NCBI GenBank assembly: GCA_902790375.1
Contig: CADARY010000012.1
Location: 44,886-108,885, forward strand
Reading direction: 5' to 3'
Source: Oscillospiraceae bacterium
Lineage (GTDB): Bacteria > Bacillota > Clostridia > Oscillospirales > Oscillospiraceae
Length of the DNA: 64,000 nucleotides
Of this stretch, positions 49,642-59,012 are shown piece by piece. How positions within the stretch are numbered: the first letter of the stretch is position 1; each line of letters opens with the position of its first letter. The notes beneath the pieces were generated by a model that did not search any database, had not been told where the DNA came from, and saw only the letters and a list, made by a program, of their open reading frames with translations. Both the position numbers and the translations under genes were made by a program.

Positions 49642-49755
49642 CGTAGGGGCCGTTCACGAACGGCCCGGCAGTATAAAGTCGGTTTTTCGGATTCGCCCGG
49701 GCGCATTCGTCGGATATGGCCTTTGCCGCCGGGCGATTCGTGAATCGCCCCTACG
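49642..49755 (+). repeat. Pair of GTAGGGGC-type palindromes in inverted orientation
   Basis: CGTAGGGGCCGTTCACGAA then CGGCCCGG (49642-49668), and an inverted relative at 49727-49755 (GGCGATTCGTGAATCGCCCC then TACGG). The gap 49453-49862 holds these repeats and no gene. Confidence 0.65.
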
Positions 49756-49862
49756 GTCATACATGGAACCTTGCTGATGAATGCCGATACGCATTTAATT
49801 ATAATTGTATTTTTTTATCGACACTGAAACCAACCTGTTCAATCGAATTAAGGAGTGAGCTT

Positions 49863-52800
49863 ATGACAAAAATCAGAAGACCTGCATGCAATATGCTTCT
49901 TGTTCTGATCGCGCTCGCGCTTTGTCTCATGTTCCATGCAGTGCCCGCCCATGCCGAAGGCTATACCCGGCCGGCGACGCTGAGGGACGGCAGCGCTTAT
50001 CCCGGCGTGTATTATGTGAAGGCGGTGCCGGGCGACGCGGATGCCACCATCGGCATCCCCAGCATTGACAAGAATGTACTCAACGCTCCGACGACCGAGT
50101 CCCCGGCCATCATTATGGGCGCGGCGGTCCCCTACGAGGTGAAGACCGGCCCCACCTCCTATACGCCGCTGCCGGGCGGGGCGCTCTATCCGCCCTACAG
50201 CTATTTCCGCTACGATATCATCAATGAGCAGAGCGCGGACGGAAGCTGGCACCTGAAAATGTCCGGCTTTGACGGCAGCTATTTCATCATTCGCGTGGAT
50301 GTCAGCGAGCTCATTAAGGACGCTCCGGAGGGCAGCTGCCTGCATGTCAAGCAGGAGGGCAACAAGGCCCTGATGGCGTCGCTGCTGTACGAAAAATACG
50401 ACGCGGCCGTCGGGCGCGGCAGCTTCTCGGAGGCGCTGGGCAACAAAACGGCGGTCTACGCCATCCAAAACGGCGGCGTCTCCATGAAGGATAAGACGGG
50501 CGGCGACAACGCTGCCCCCTATGTGGACGTGATCGTCTATTCCTCCGGCACGCTCGTCGCGGGCGCGGATACCGGCAGCGCCACCGCCGCGCAGAATGCC
50601 GACTTCAAGCTCAAGTTTTACATCGACCGCACGGCGGACTATAACCCCTCGCTGGACTATGATCCCAACAATCAGAGCACCGGCACGCCCACCCACGCCG
50701 AGCAGGTCATGGCCAAGTTCTATGACGAGAGCAAGGCGCCCGGCGCGCAGGTCACCAGCTATATCGTCAAGGGCAACGACCTGGAGATCGAGGTCATCCA
50801 TCCCGGCCCCGACGGCAGCGCCGCGGAATTCTGGTCCCTGCGCAAGGCCATGGGCTGGCCCCGGTACGACAATACCGCCATCAAGATGATCTGCGAGGTC
50901 CCGGTCCTCGAGGGCCTGCGTATCGACGGCGGGCGCTATGTCATCTTTGACGTCAACAGCTTCGATATCCAGATCGCAAACCATCAGACGACCGGGGCCG
51001 CGGCGCTGACGGTTGAAAACGGCACGCTGAAAATCATGGACGGCTTCAACACCACCGGCGCGGAGCTGGCTGTGGGCAACAACGCCAGAATGTATATCGG
51101 CAGCGGCGGCAAGCTCATCATCGACGAGACCTGCCAGGTGGAGGTGGAGTACGATGCCGCCTCTGTCGCTCCGACCGAGGGCAGCAGCGCCGCGCCCACG
51201 ACCTATGACGTGGGCCTCATCACCATCGCCGACGGGGGAGAGATCGAGAATAACGGCGTCATCTCCATCGAGGGCACCGAGGGCAAGCCCATTGACCCCG
51301 CAGCCCCCGCGATCCGCGACATGAAGGCGGCGGAGCTGCACGTCGAGAAGGGCGGCAAGCTCACGAACAACGGCGCGCTCGTCGCCTACGGCGGGCTTTA
51401 TAACCTCGGCACGATCGAGAACAACGGTCTCTACAGCGACACCATTGCCTCCAACGACCCGGACAAGGGCCGCTTCATCTATCACAAGGGCATCCAGGTC
51501 GCCTGGAAGGACGATGTGACCCAGTCGGGCGTGCGCATGGGCTACTTCTCCAACGGCGAGGAGGCGAACGGGAACGCGAGCCTGATCAACAACGGCGATA
51601 TCGTGCTGGCCCCGGGCTTCCTGGAAAACTACGGAACCCTGACGAACAACGGCAGCGTGTATCTCTGCGCGGTGGATGAGGCCGTCATCCCCCTGCAGGT
51701 ATCCTGGTCGGCCCTCATCATGGAGCAGCGCATCGGCTTTGATCACCCTGTCGGCGTTTACTTTACCAACTACCGCGGCGCAAAGCTCGAAAACGCCGGC
51801 ACTGTCTCCGCCGCGCAGGTGGAGATCCCCGGCAACGGGAATCTCGGCACGCTGATCCCGGGCATCCCGACGGAGCTTGACTGCGACATCTGCGTCGATA
51901 ACTTCGGCCAGCTTCAGAACAGCGGCAGCATCAGCCTCAACGGTCTGTATAACTTCGGCAGCATGAGCAATACCGGCGAGGTATCCAACAAGATCGTGCT
52001 GGAGGCCAATGCCGAGACGGAGGGAAGCCTCACGGATACGGCGGGCCTGAGCGATGTCTATAACGCCGCGAAGAAGACGGAAGGCGGCACGGCCACCTGG
52101 ACCCGCGTGGCCTGCGATAAGTTCAGCATCAGCCCCGCCGTGCAGTACGGTCTTGGCGGCGAGACGGTGAACTGGAAGCTCCGGGCGGACACGGTCGACC
52201 CCGATGCCGAGGGTGTGCGCTATTATGTCGTGGCCCTGCAGGGCAACGGCGCAACGCCGGACGCATGCTACGTGATCACGGCCAATACGGACAACGCCGT
52301 CACAAGCCCGGCGCTTCCCGCCTTCAACGGCAATGTGGTCTATCGCTTCCATCTGCTCGACGGCCTTGACAGCGTGTACGCGGACGCAAGCGTCAAGGTG
52401 AGCTCCACCCTTGTGACGGCCCCGGCTGCCATCCAGGATCTCGTATACAGCGGCAGGGAGCAGAGCCTCGTGACGGCGGGCGGCACTCCCGACGGCACCA
52501 TGCTCTACAGGCTCGGCGAGGATGGGGCATGGAGCGAGACGATCCCCACCGCAAAGGACGCGGGCAGCTATAAGGTATACTACAAGGTCTCCGGCGACAG
52601 CGACGATACGAACCAGCTCTTCGCCGAGGTCACGATCGGCAGAAAGCCCGTGACGGTTTCCGGCACGGACGCCGCCAGCCGGGTCGGCGCGGAGCTGGCA
52701 GAGCTCAGCTATACCGTGAGCGGCCTCGTGGAGGGCGAAACGCTCAGCGGCATCAAGGTCAGCACCGACGCGCAGAAGGATACCGCCGGCGAGTATAAGA

Positions 52801-53894
52801 TCAGCGTGACCGTCAGCGGCGAGAACCCGAACTATGACGTTGCCGCGCGCGAAGGCAAATATACCGTGACAAGCGGCGCCTTTGTCGTGACGGCAAAGGA
52901 CAAGTACGGCGTCTTCAGCGACGAGGCCACCTATACGGGCTTCAATATCGAGCTGACCGTCCCCGAGGGGGCAACGAGCTATTACAGCACCACAACGCCC
53001 CTGACGAAGACAAACTACCTGGTCGACGGCATGACCGCCCTCAAGAATCTCCCGGCCACAGCGGGCACGCACACGGTGTATTATTACGTGACGAACGGCA
53101 CCGACGCTGTCAGCGGCAGCAAGCAGGTCATGATTGAAAAAGCCTCCCAGACCGCGCCTGACGCCTCGAAGCTCGCGACCCGCGCCGAGACCCGCCGCAA
53201 TTCCGGCGACGGCATCATCCAGGGCCTCACCGCCCGCAAGATGGAATACCGCAGCAAGGACAACGACGGCGTCTATACCCTGGCCTATATGGAAAAGGTT
53301 TATGTCGAGCCGGGCGTCTACCTTGTGCGCATGGCGGGCGACGAAAACCACTACGCAAGCCCGGATACGGAGGTAACGGTGGCCGAGGGCCCGTTCATCA
53401 CCGTGTGGTTTGACCTCAACGGCAGCAAGGACGCCATGGACGATATCACCGGCCTTGCCTGCGGCGATCAGATCCCGCGCCCGAAAACCAACCCGACCAT
53501 GCCCGACGCGACCTTCCTCGGCTGGTTCTGCCATGGGAAGCCCTATGATTTCAACGCGCCGGTCAGCTTCGATATGACCCTGACCGCAGGCTGGGCTCCG
53601 AAGACCATCGACTTCAAGCTTCCTGACGGGATCAAGAATATCGAATACTCTGCCTTCGAGGGGGGCACGATGAAGTCCGTGGAGTTCCCGGCAGGCTGCG
53701 AGTGGGTCTACCCGGATGCCTTTAAGGACTGCGCCGCGCTCAGACAGATACTGATCCGCTCCTCTGACACGAGCTTTACCCCGACGGCCTTTGACGGGTG
53801 CAGGGATGTGTATGTTTTCGCTCCGGGCGACAGCCTTGCGGTATACCTCTGCACCGAGGCGAACGGCTTTATCTTCGTCGAGACCTTTTCGTAA
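49863..53894 (+). CDS. Large secreted surface protein with MBG, Listeria-Bacteroides and BspA repeats
   Basis: 1,343 residues from ATG 49863 after TAAGGAG. The signal peptide (MLLVLIALALCLMFHAVPA) ends at AHA-EG. Residues about 35-850 are a beta-rich region with repeated NNG/ENNG turns (EIENNGVISIEG, LTNNGALVAYGG, TIENNGLYSD), like a right-handed beta-helix. Ig-like MBG domains lie at about 856-1092 (DLVYSGREQSLVTAGG, then GRKPVTVSG). A Listeria-Bacteroides repeat is at about 1178-1246 and a BspA-type leucine-rich repeat at 1250-1343. No LPxTG or SLH anchor was seen at the end. It is probably an adhesin. In-frame residues upstream of 49863 lack an SD. Confidence 0.88.
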   Translation: MTKIRRPACNMLLVLIALALCLMFHAVPAHAEGYTRPATLRDGSAYPGVYYVKAVPGDADATIGIPSIDKNVLNAPTTESPAIIMGAAVPYEVKTGPTSYTPLPGGALYPPYSYFRYDIINEQSADGSWHLKMSGFDGSYFIIRVDVSELIKDAPEGSCLHVKQEGNKALMASLLYEKYDAAVGRGSFSEALGNKTAVYAIQNGGVSMKDKTGGDNAAPYVDVIVYSSGTLVAGADTGSATAAQNADFKLKFYIDRTADYNPSLDYDPNNQSTGTPTHAEQVMAKFYDESKAPGAQVTSYIVKGNDLEIEVIHPGPDGSAAEFWSLRKAMGWPRYDNTAIKMICEVPVLEGLRIDGGRYVIFDVNSFDIQIANHQTTGAAALTVENGTLKIMDGFNTTGAELAVGNNARMYIGSGGKLIIDETCQVEVEYDAASVAPTEGSSAAPTTYDVGLITIADGGEIENNGVISIEGTEGKPIDPAAPAIRDMKAAELHVEKGGKLTNNGALVAYGGLYNLGTIENNGLYSDTIASNDPDKGRFIYHKGIQVAWKDDVTQSGVRMGYFSNGEEANGNASLINNGDIVLAPGFLENYGTLTNNGSVYLCAVDEAVIPLQVSWSALIMEQRIGFDHPVGVYFTNYRGAKLENAGTVSAAQVEIPGNGNLGTLIPGIPTELDCDICVDNFGQLQNSGSISLNGLYNFGSMSNTGEVSNKIVLEANAETEGSLTDTAGLSDVYNAAKKTEGGTATWTRVACDKFSISPAVQYGLGGETVNWKLRADTVDPDAEGVRYYVVALQGNGATPDACYVITANTDNAVTSPALPAFNGNVVYRFHLLDGLDSVYADASVKVSSTLVTAPAAIQDLVYSGREQSLVTAGGTPDGTMLYRLGEDGAWSETIPTAKDAGSYKVYYKVSGDSDDTNQLFAEVTIGRKPVTVSGTDAASRVGAELAELSYTVSGLVEGETLSGIKVSTDAQKDTAGEYKISVTVSGENPNYDVAAREGKYTVTSGAFVVTAKDKYGVFSDEATYTGFNIELTVPEGATSYYSTTTPLTKTNYLVDGMTALKNLPATAGTHTVYYYVTNGTDAVSGSKQVMIEKASQTAPDASKLATRAETRRNSGDGIIQGLTARKMEYRSKDNDGVYTLAYMEKVYVEPGVYLVRMAGDENHYASPDTEVTVAEGPFITVWFDLNGSKDAMDDITGLACGDQIPRPKTNPTMPDATFLGWFCHGKPYDFNAPVSFDMTLTAGWAPKTIDFKLPDGIKNIEYSAFEGGTMKSVEFPAGCEWVYPDAFKDCAALRQILIRSSDTSFTPTAFDGCRDVYVFAPGDSLAVYLCTEANGFIFVETFS

Positions 53895-53921
53895 TGTGTG
53901 ATGCTTGTGTGACGGTTCGTG

Positions 53922-53930
53922 TGCTATGAT
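53922..53930 (+). promoter_or_regulatory. Extended -10 promoter of the PepSY gene
   Basis: TGC followed by TATGAT (53925-53930), 50 bases before the start. No good -35 is seen. Confidence 0.45.
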
Positions 53931-53979
53931 AGGCTCACAAAGAACAAAGCACAAACAACATAAAAAGGAGGAAATAAAA

Positions 53980-54243
53980 ATGTCTGAAATCAATAAACTC
54001 AATGATAACGAACTGGAAAAGGTTGCCGGCGGTACGCTCACGCAGGACGAGGCCCTCGGCAAGGCGCTCGAGCACGCGCAGCTCCGCAGGGATCAGCTCG
54101 ACTTTGTGAAGAAGGCGGAGATGGACTACGAGCACGGCAGAAAGGTCTGGGAGATCAAGTTCTACCAGGGCGGCCTTGAGTATGAGTACGACATCGACGC
54201 CGAGAACGGCAAGATCCTCAAGTTCGAAAGGGACTGGGATTAA
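53980..54243 (+). CDS. PepSY protein with double-glycine leader
   Basis: 87 residues from ATG 53980 after AAAGGAGG. The first 18 residues end LNDNELEKVAGG, a textbook double-glycine leader as cut by C39 peptidase exporters of class II bacteriocins. The remaining 69 residues form one PepSY domain (LTQDEALGKALEHAQL, then WEIKFYQGGLEYEYDI and ENGKILKFE). PepSY domains usually inhibit proteases and come with a Sec signal or membrane anchor, not a GG leader. If the leader is real, a C39-type exporter must exist; the ABC pair at 54437-57996 lacks a C39 domain. The function is unknown. Confidence 0.85.
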   Translation: MSEINKLNDNELEKVAGGTLTQDEALGKALEHAQLRRDQLDFVKKAEMDYEHGRKVWEIKFYQGGLEYEYDIDAENGKILKFERDWD

Positions 54244-54288
54244 TACCGCAGACAACAACGGCGGGCTGTGAAAAGCCCGGTAATACAG

Positions 54289-54319
54289 CACGGGCGGCTA
54301 TCAGCCGCCCGTGTTGTTT
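54289..54319 (+). terminator. Terminator of the PepSY gene
   Basis: CACGGGCGGCT (54289-54299) pairs with AGCCGCCCGTG (54303-54313), followed by TTGTTT. Confidence 0.9.
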
Positions 54320-54422
54320 AAGGCAACACCGCACAATCCGCCTTCGGCATCTCCTGGAAAATTTGTGCCCTGATTTCGTCACTTTTTCTTGAGGTACACA
54401 AAGTACATCTGCATTGCCTTAA
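54318..54422. mobile_element. MITE-like element
   Basis: TTAAGGCAA (54318-54326) and TTGCCTTAA (54414-54422) form terminal inverted repeats around about 90 bases without coding capacity. The start AAGGCAACACCGCACAAT resembles a repeat I recall from Ruminococcaceae genomes. No target duplication could be defined. Confidence 0.5.
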
Positions 54423-54436
54423 TAAATATGATGGCG

Positions 54437-56251
54437 TCAGGTCTCCTGGCCGGCAAACTGCGTCATGTACAGGCGGTAGTAGTCGCCCTTCCTGTTGAGC
54501 AGCTCCTCATGGGTTCCGGTCTCGATGATGTGCCCCTGCTCCATGACGACGATCTCGTCCGCGTCGCGGATCGTGGACAGGCGATGGGCGATAATGAGGC
54601 TGGTGCGGTCTTTCATCAGCTTTATCATGGCGTTCTGGATATGCTTTTCGGTGCGGGTATCGACGCTGGAGGTAGCCTCATCCAGAATCAGGATCTTCGG
54701 ATAGCTGAGGAAGGCCCGCCCTATGGTCAGAAGCTGCCGCTGCCCCTGGGAGAGACTTGCGCCCGCGGCGGTCAGCACCGTATCGTAGCCGTCCGGCAGC
54801 GCCGCCACCACTTTGTCGCAGTTGGAGCTTTCGGCCGCCTCGATCATCTTCTTGTCGGAGATGGTGCGGTCGGCGTATTTGAGATTGCTGCGCACGGTAT
54901 CGGTGAACAGAACGCTGTCCTGCAGGACGATGCCCACCGCGTCGCGCAGCACATCGCAGGAGATGTCCCGGATATCCACCCCGTCGACCGTGATGGAGCC
55001 GCTGTCCAGCTCGTAAAAGCGCATCAGCAGATTGACGACGGTGGTCTTGCCGGAGCCCGTGGAGCCGACCAGCGCTATTTTTTTGCCTGCCTCCACCCTG
55101 AGATTGAAGTCGTAGATGACCTGCTTGCCGGGGACGTAACTGAAATTCACGTGCTTGAATTCAATGATGCCCTCATGAACGGGCAGGGCGTTGTCGCCGC
55201 TCTTGTCCTCGCTCTCCTCATCGAGCACGGAGAAGATGCGCTCGGCCCCGGCCACGGCGGTCTGGATCTGACCGTAGAGCTGCGCAAGCTCGTTGATCGG
55301 GCGGCTGAACTGCTTGGAGTAAATGATGAACGCGGAGATCACGCCGACCGAGATCATGCCGCGAAGCGCAAACCAGGCGCCGAAGGCCGCTACGATCACA
55401 AAGGAGAGGTTGTTGATCATATTCATCAGCGGCCCCATGGCGTTGCCGATGACATCGGCGATGATGCCGGCCCTGGTCAGCGCGTCGCTGGTCGCGGCAA
55501 AATCCCGGATCGTGGCCTCCTGGAGATTATAGGCCGCGACGGTCTTCCCGGCGCTGACCTTTTCTTCGACAATGCCGTTGAGCTGCCCCAGCAGCACCTG
55601 CCGACTGAGATAGTAGCGCCGCATGAGCCTGGACAGCACATTCGTCACGATCAGGGACAGAACCACGGTTACGCAGGTCAGCAGCGTCAGCCTGACACTG
55701 TAGCTGAGCATCATGATCACCGTGCCGACGAGCGTCAGTACGCCGGAGAACAGAGAGGACAGGGAGGAGCTGATGACGTTGGAGACGTTTTCGGCGTCGT
55801 TGGTCATGCGGCTCATGAGATCGCCGTGGGAGTGATTGTCAAGATAGGGGATGGGCAGATTGATGACCTTGCCGAAAAGCTCCGCGCGCAGACGGAAAAT
55901 GACCCGCTGCCCGAGGCGGGCCGACAGAAAGCCCTGCAGAAGCGTGGCAATACCGTTTATGATGTATACGCAGAGCATCATGCCGAGCAGCGGCGGGATG
56001 GCGCTGAAATCCCGCGCGACCAGATCGTCGATCACAGAGCTCTGCAGGCGCGGTGCGATCACGCCCGCCGAGACGGCCAGCACGACGCTGAAGGCCAGAT
56101 AGATCACATATTTCCGCTCCGGGCGGAAATAGCCCAGCAGACGGCGGAGGGTCTGCCGCCCGGCCCGGGGCTTCTCCGTGGGCGCGCCCAAATTGGGGCC
56201 GCGCCGTCCGAAGCCCTGCTGCGCGGCCCTGGACTGTACGCTGCCGCTCAT
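54437..56251 (-). CDS. ABC exporter half-transporter, second of a pair
   Basis: 604 residues. A basic, low-complexity N-terminal segment (about 1-40) precedes six membrane helices (about 45-330) and an ATPase: Walker A GSTGSGKTT near 403, signature LSQGQ (instead of LSGGQ), Walker B ILILDEATSSVD and the H-loop in AHRLST. It overlaps the upstream exporter gene by four bases (ATGA), so the two form a heterodimer like LmrCD or BmrCD. The substrate may be a drug, lipid or peptide. No C39 peptidase domain is present. Confidence 0.93.
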   Translation of the reverse strand: MSGSVQSRAAQQGFGRRGPNLGAPTEKPRAGRQTLRRLLGYFRPERKYVIYLAFSVVLAVSAGVIAPRLQSSVIDDLVARDFSAIPPLLGMMLCVYIINGIATLLQGFLSARLGQRVIFRLRAELFGKVINLPIPYLDNHSHGDLMSRMTNDAENVSNVISSSLSSLFSGVLTLVGTVIMMLSYSVRLTLLTCVTVVLSLIVTNVLSRLMRRYYLSRQVLLGQLNGIVEEKVSAGKTVAAYNLQEATIRDFAATSDALTRAGIIADVIGNAMGPLMNMINNLSFVIVAAFGAWFALRGMISVGVISAFIIYSKQFSRPINELAQLYGQIQTAVAGAERIFSVLDEESEDKSGDNALPVHEGIIEFKHVNFSYVPGKQVIYDFNLRVEAGKKIALVGSTGSGKTTVVNLLMRFYELDSGSITVDGVDIRDISCDVLRDAVGIVLQDSVLFTDTVRSNLKYADRTISDKKMIEAAESSNCDKVVAALPDGYDTVLTAAGASLSQGQRQLLTIGRAFLSYPKILILDEATSSVDTRTEKHIQNAMIKLMKDRTSLIIAHRLSTIRDADEIVVMEQGHIIETGTHEELLNRKGDYYRLYMTQFAGQET

Positions 56252-57996
56252 GCCGTCGCCTCCTCTCGAAGCTGGGAATCATAGATATCCCGATAGATGG
56301 GGCTTGCCGCCATCAGCTCCCGATGGGTCCCGCAGGCGGCGATGGTCCCGCCGTCAAGCACGACGATGCGGTCCGCGTTCTGTACCGAGGCAATGCGCTG
56401 GGCAATGATGATCTTTGTCACATCGGCATAGCTGCGGCTGAGAGCCTCATACAGCTTCGCCTCCGTCTTGAGGTCGAGGGCGCTGGTGGAATCGTCAAAT
56501 ATCAGGATCTCGCCGCGCTTTAAAAGGGCGCGGGCGATGGCGACGCGCTGGCGCTGTCCGCCGGAGAGGCTCATGCCGCGCTCCGCGACGGGGGTATCGT
56601 AGCCCTGCGGCTGCTGCCGGATAAAGCCGTCCGCCTGGGCGGCCTTCGCGGCCTCCTCGATCTCCGCCTGCGTGGCGTCCGGCCTGCCGAGGGCGATGTT
56701 ATCGCGGATGGTGGTTGAAAACAGCTCGCTCTTCTGCAGGCAGATCGTAACCTTTTCCCGCAGGGCCTCAGGCTCCCAGGCGCGCACATCCGTGCCGTCC
56801 ACCAGGACCTGACCCGCCGTCACATCGTAGAAGCGGGGGATGAGATTGACAAGGGTGGTTTTGCCGCAGCCGGTGGAGCCGATGATGGCCAGCGTTTCCC
56901 CGGAGGCGATGTCGAGGTTGATATCATGCAGCACGTTTCTGCCGTTGGCGGCATAGGCAAAGCACACGCCCCGGAAGCTGACGGAGCCCTTCTGCCCGTC
57001 GGCGGCAGGGGAGAGCGTCCCGTCCCGGACGATGGCGGCCCCGGTATCCAGCACCTCGCCCAGACGCCGGGCCGAGGCCATGCCGCGCGAGAGCGTCTGA
57101 AAGATCATGGCGAGCATCATCATGCCGTTGAGGATCTGGGAAATGTAGGTGATGGCGGCCATGACCATGCCGGGGGCGACAGAGCCCTGCCGCACCTGCA
57201 CCGAGCCGACATACAGAATCCCCACCACGGCAAGGTTGAGCACGATGTTCATGACCGGGCGCAGGAAGGACAGCATGACCTGCACGTTAAACTGGGTGTC
57301 CACAAGCTGGCGGTTTGCCTCACCGAAGCGCTCCTGCTCGCGCTTTTCCTGAACGAAGGCCTTGACCACACGGATGCCGGCCACATTCTCCTGAATGACG
57401 CCGTTGAGGCGGTCAAGACTCTCCTGCAAAACGGTAAAGAGCGGGTTCGTGCGCCAGACAACAAAGATAATGTCGATCAAAATGAGCGGGAAGGCGCAGG
57501 CCACGATCGCGCCGAAGCTCAGGTCAAGGCTCACAAGCGCCGCCGTACCGCCGACAAAAAACATCAAGCAGCGCACAAAGCCGCGGATCATCTGCATGAC
57601 GAGCTGCTGGAGCTGCGTAACGTCATTTGTGATGCGCGTGATGAGCGAGCCGGTGGAGAAGCGGTCGGTCTGCTCAAAGCTCAGATGCATGATCTTCTCA
57701 AAGCAGGCCTTGCGGATATCGTTGCCGTAATTCTGCCCGGTGATATTGGCAAAAAGGCCCGAGCCGATGCCGCACAGACCGCCCGCAATCACGACCAGCA
57801 GCATCCGGACCCCGGTGGAAACCACCAGGTCAAGATTGGAAACGCCGCCGCTGCTCACACCGAGGATGCCCTCGTCGACGATACGCTGCATCATGCGCGG
57901 CTGGTAGAGATCCACATACACCTCTGCCACCATAAAGCCCGCGGCCAGCAGGGCGGAGAACCAATATTTTTTCAGATATTTGAGTAAATTCTTCAT
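56248..57996 (-). CDS. ABC exporter half-transporter, first of a pair
   Basis: 582 residues. Six membrane helices at about 15-310 (FSALLAAGFMVAEVYVDLYQ onward) are followed by an ATPase with GSTGCGKTT (Walker A), LSGGQRQR (intact signature) and ILIFDDSTSALD. In this Walker B region the usual catalytic Glu is Asp (DD), which marks the degenerate ATP site of heterodimeric exporters. The partner at 54437 supplies the Glu but a changed signature, consistent with one active site per dimer. No clear promoter was found upstream. Confidence 0.93.
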   Translation of the reverse strand: MKNLLKYLKKYWFSALLAAGFMVAEVYVDLYQPRMMQRIVDEGILGVSSGGVSNLDLVVSTGVRMLLVVIAGGLCGIGSGLFANITGQNYGNDIRKACFEKIMHLSFEQTDRFSTGSLITRITNDVTQLQQLVMQMIRGFVRCLMFFVGGTAALVSLDLSFGAIVACAFPLILIDIIFVVWRTNPLFTVLQESLDRLNGVIQENVAGIRVVKAFVQEKREQERFGEANRQLVDTQFNVQVMLSFLRPVMNIVLNLAVVGILYVGSVQVRQGSVAPGMVMAAITYISQILNGMMMLAMIFQTLSRGMASARRLGEVLDTGAAIVRDGTLSPAADGQKGSVSFRGVCFAYAANGRNVLHDINLDIASGETLAIIGSTGCGKTTLVNLIPRFYDVTAGQVLVDGTDVRAWEPEALREKVTICLQKSELFSTTIRDNIALGRPDATQAEIEEAAKAAQADGFIRQQPQGYDTPVAERGMSLSGGQRQRVAIARALLKRGEILIFDDSTSALDLKTEAKLYEALSRSYADVTKIIIAQRIASVQNADRIVVLDGGTIAACGTHRELMAASPIYRDIYDSQLREEATA

Positions 57997-58270
57997 CTTA
58001 TCATTCCGCGATCCTGTTGCCCGCAGCCCGGCTCCCGCTCCCTTGCGGGCTCCGGGCTTTTGCGCGCAGGATCATACTGCCTGTCCTGTTTTCCCTGAAA
58101 AAATAGCATAAAACAATGGACGTGTCAAGAAAAGCCACGGCGCGCGGAAGCGGAAAAAAACGGCGCGGGATGCATGAATGATTATGCGGCGCGGCCCCTG
58201 GGATATCCGCTCGGCTTATCCGGAATAAGGACATTCCGTGCCGCAATAGGATGAAGCGGAGGTGATGCGC

Positions 58271-58600
58271 ATGCTGGAAAGCGCGCTTTTGCTGATGATG
58301 AACGGTCTTCTCCTCATGCTCCGCATTGCGCCGGGGGAATCCTTCCCGAAGCCCCTGAGCCGGGAGGAGGAGAGGGCGTACCTGGAGCGCTGGCTGGATG
58401 GGGACCTGGAGGCCCGCAACAAGCTTGTCGAGCACAATCTGCGTCTTGTGGCTCACATCGTAAAAAAATACTACCAGAATGACGATGCGGACGATCTGAT
58501 CTCCATCGGCAGCATCGGCCTGATCAAAGGGATCAATACGTATAAGCCGGACAAAGGGGTGCGCCTTGCGACCTATGCCAGCCGCTGCATTGAAAATGCT
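58271..58600 (+). pseudogene. sigK: SigK N-terminal fragment, broken at the skin-type crossover point
   Basis: ATG 58271 follows CGGAGG at eight bases. The frame gives a SigK/SigE-like start: [20 protein letters not shown], then [36 protein letters not shown] and [12 protein letters not shown]. Here it stops resembling a sigma factor. The next residues should be EILMYFR; instead unrelated sequence follows to a stop at 58991. The break is at bases AATG (58595-58598). In B. subtilis the skin element joins sigK halves at AATGA within this same CIENE codon run. This is therefore either one end of a skin-like insertion or a decayed gene. Regions 3 and 4 of sigma are missing. Confidence 0.75.
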
Positions 58601-59012
58601 ACCCTCCCGTTATGGAACAAAGGTTCCGGCGCAGGCCCGACGCCGGATCGACCCCCGCGGCATGCCTTATTTCGATTCAGCCCCCTTGTCGGCGGACGAG
58701 CCTTTGCCCGCGCCGCTGTCAAGCTTTTCAATGATGGAATCGATCAGCGCCAGCTTCTGATCGGAGGGACAGGAAAGGCTTTTTACCCTGGACAGAAGAA
58801 AATCCGCATGTACGCGGGCAACCCTCAAAAACAGGCACCTCCCATGCGCATAAAGCAGACAAAACGACAACGCCCGTATCCGCTCTGGTTCTGCGGGGCT
58901 TCCATTGAGGCGCTGACCCAAGCATATGCCTGCGAGGCGGCTGAAAGAAGACGCGCGCCTGCGCCGGCGAGCGCGGCTTCTTCAGCTTAAAAAAACCGGG
59001 GCGATGAATGAC
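58601..59012. other. Unrecognised sequence right of the sigK break
   Basis: About 400 bases with no convincing gene on the plus strand. An 84-codon frame on the minus strand (58921-58667) ends with a helical, charged stretch ([18 protein letters not shown]) and could be the tail of a truncated protein, but has no good start or SD. No serine recombinase, as in skin elements, is visible. Confidence 0.4.

Noticed and set aside
49848-54062. 1,404-codon minus-strand open frame opposite the surface protein and PepSY gene
   Set aside because: It mirrors the plus-strand genes in a GC-rich context, has no SD at a sensible start, and reads as low-complexity residues without motifs.
54437-57996. ABC pair as the dedicated exporter of the GG-PepSY protein
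   Set aside because: Neither half has an N-terminal C39 peptidase domain and the genes are convergent with, not co-directional to, the PepSY gene.
58667-58921. 84-codon minus-strand frame right of the sigK break
   Set aside because: It could be a fragment, but there is no good start or SD and no recognised domain, so it is mentioned only as part of the unassigned stretch.
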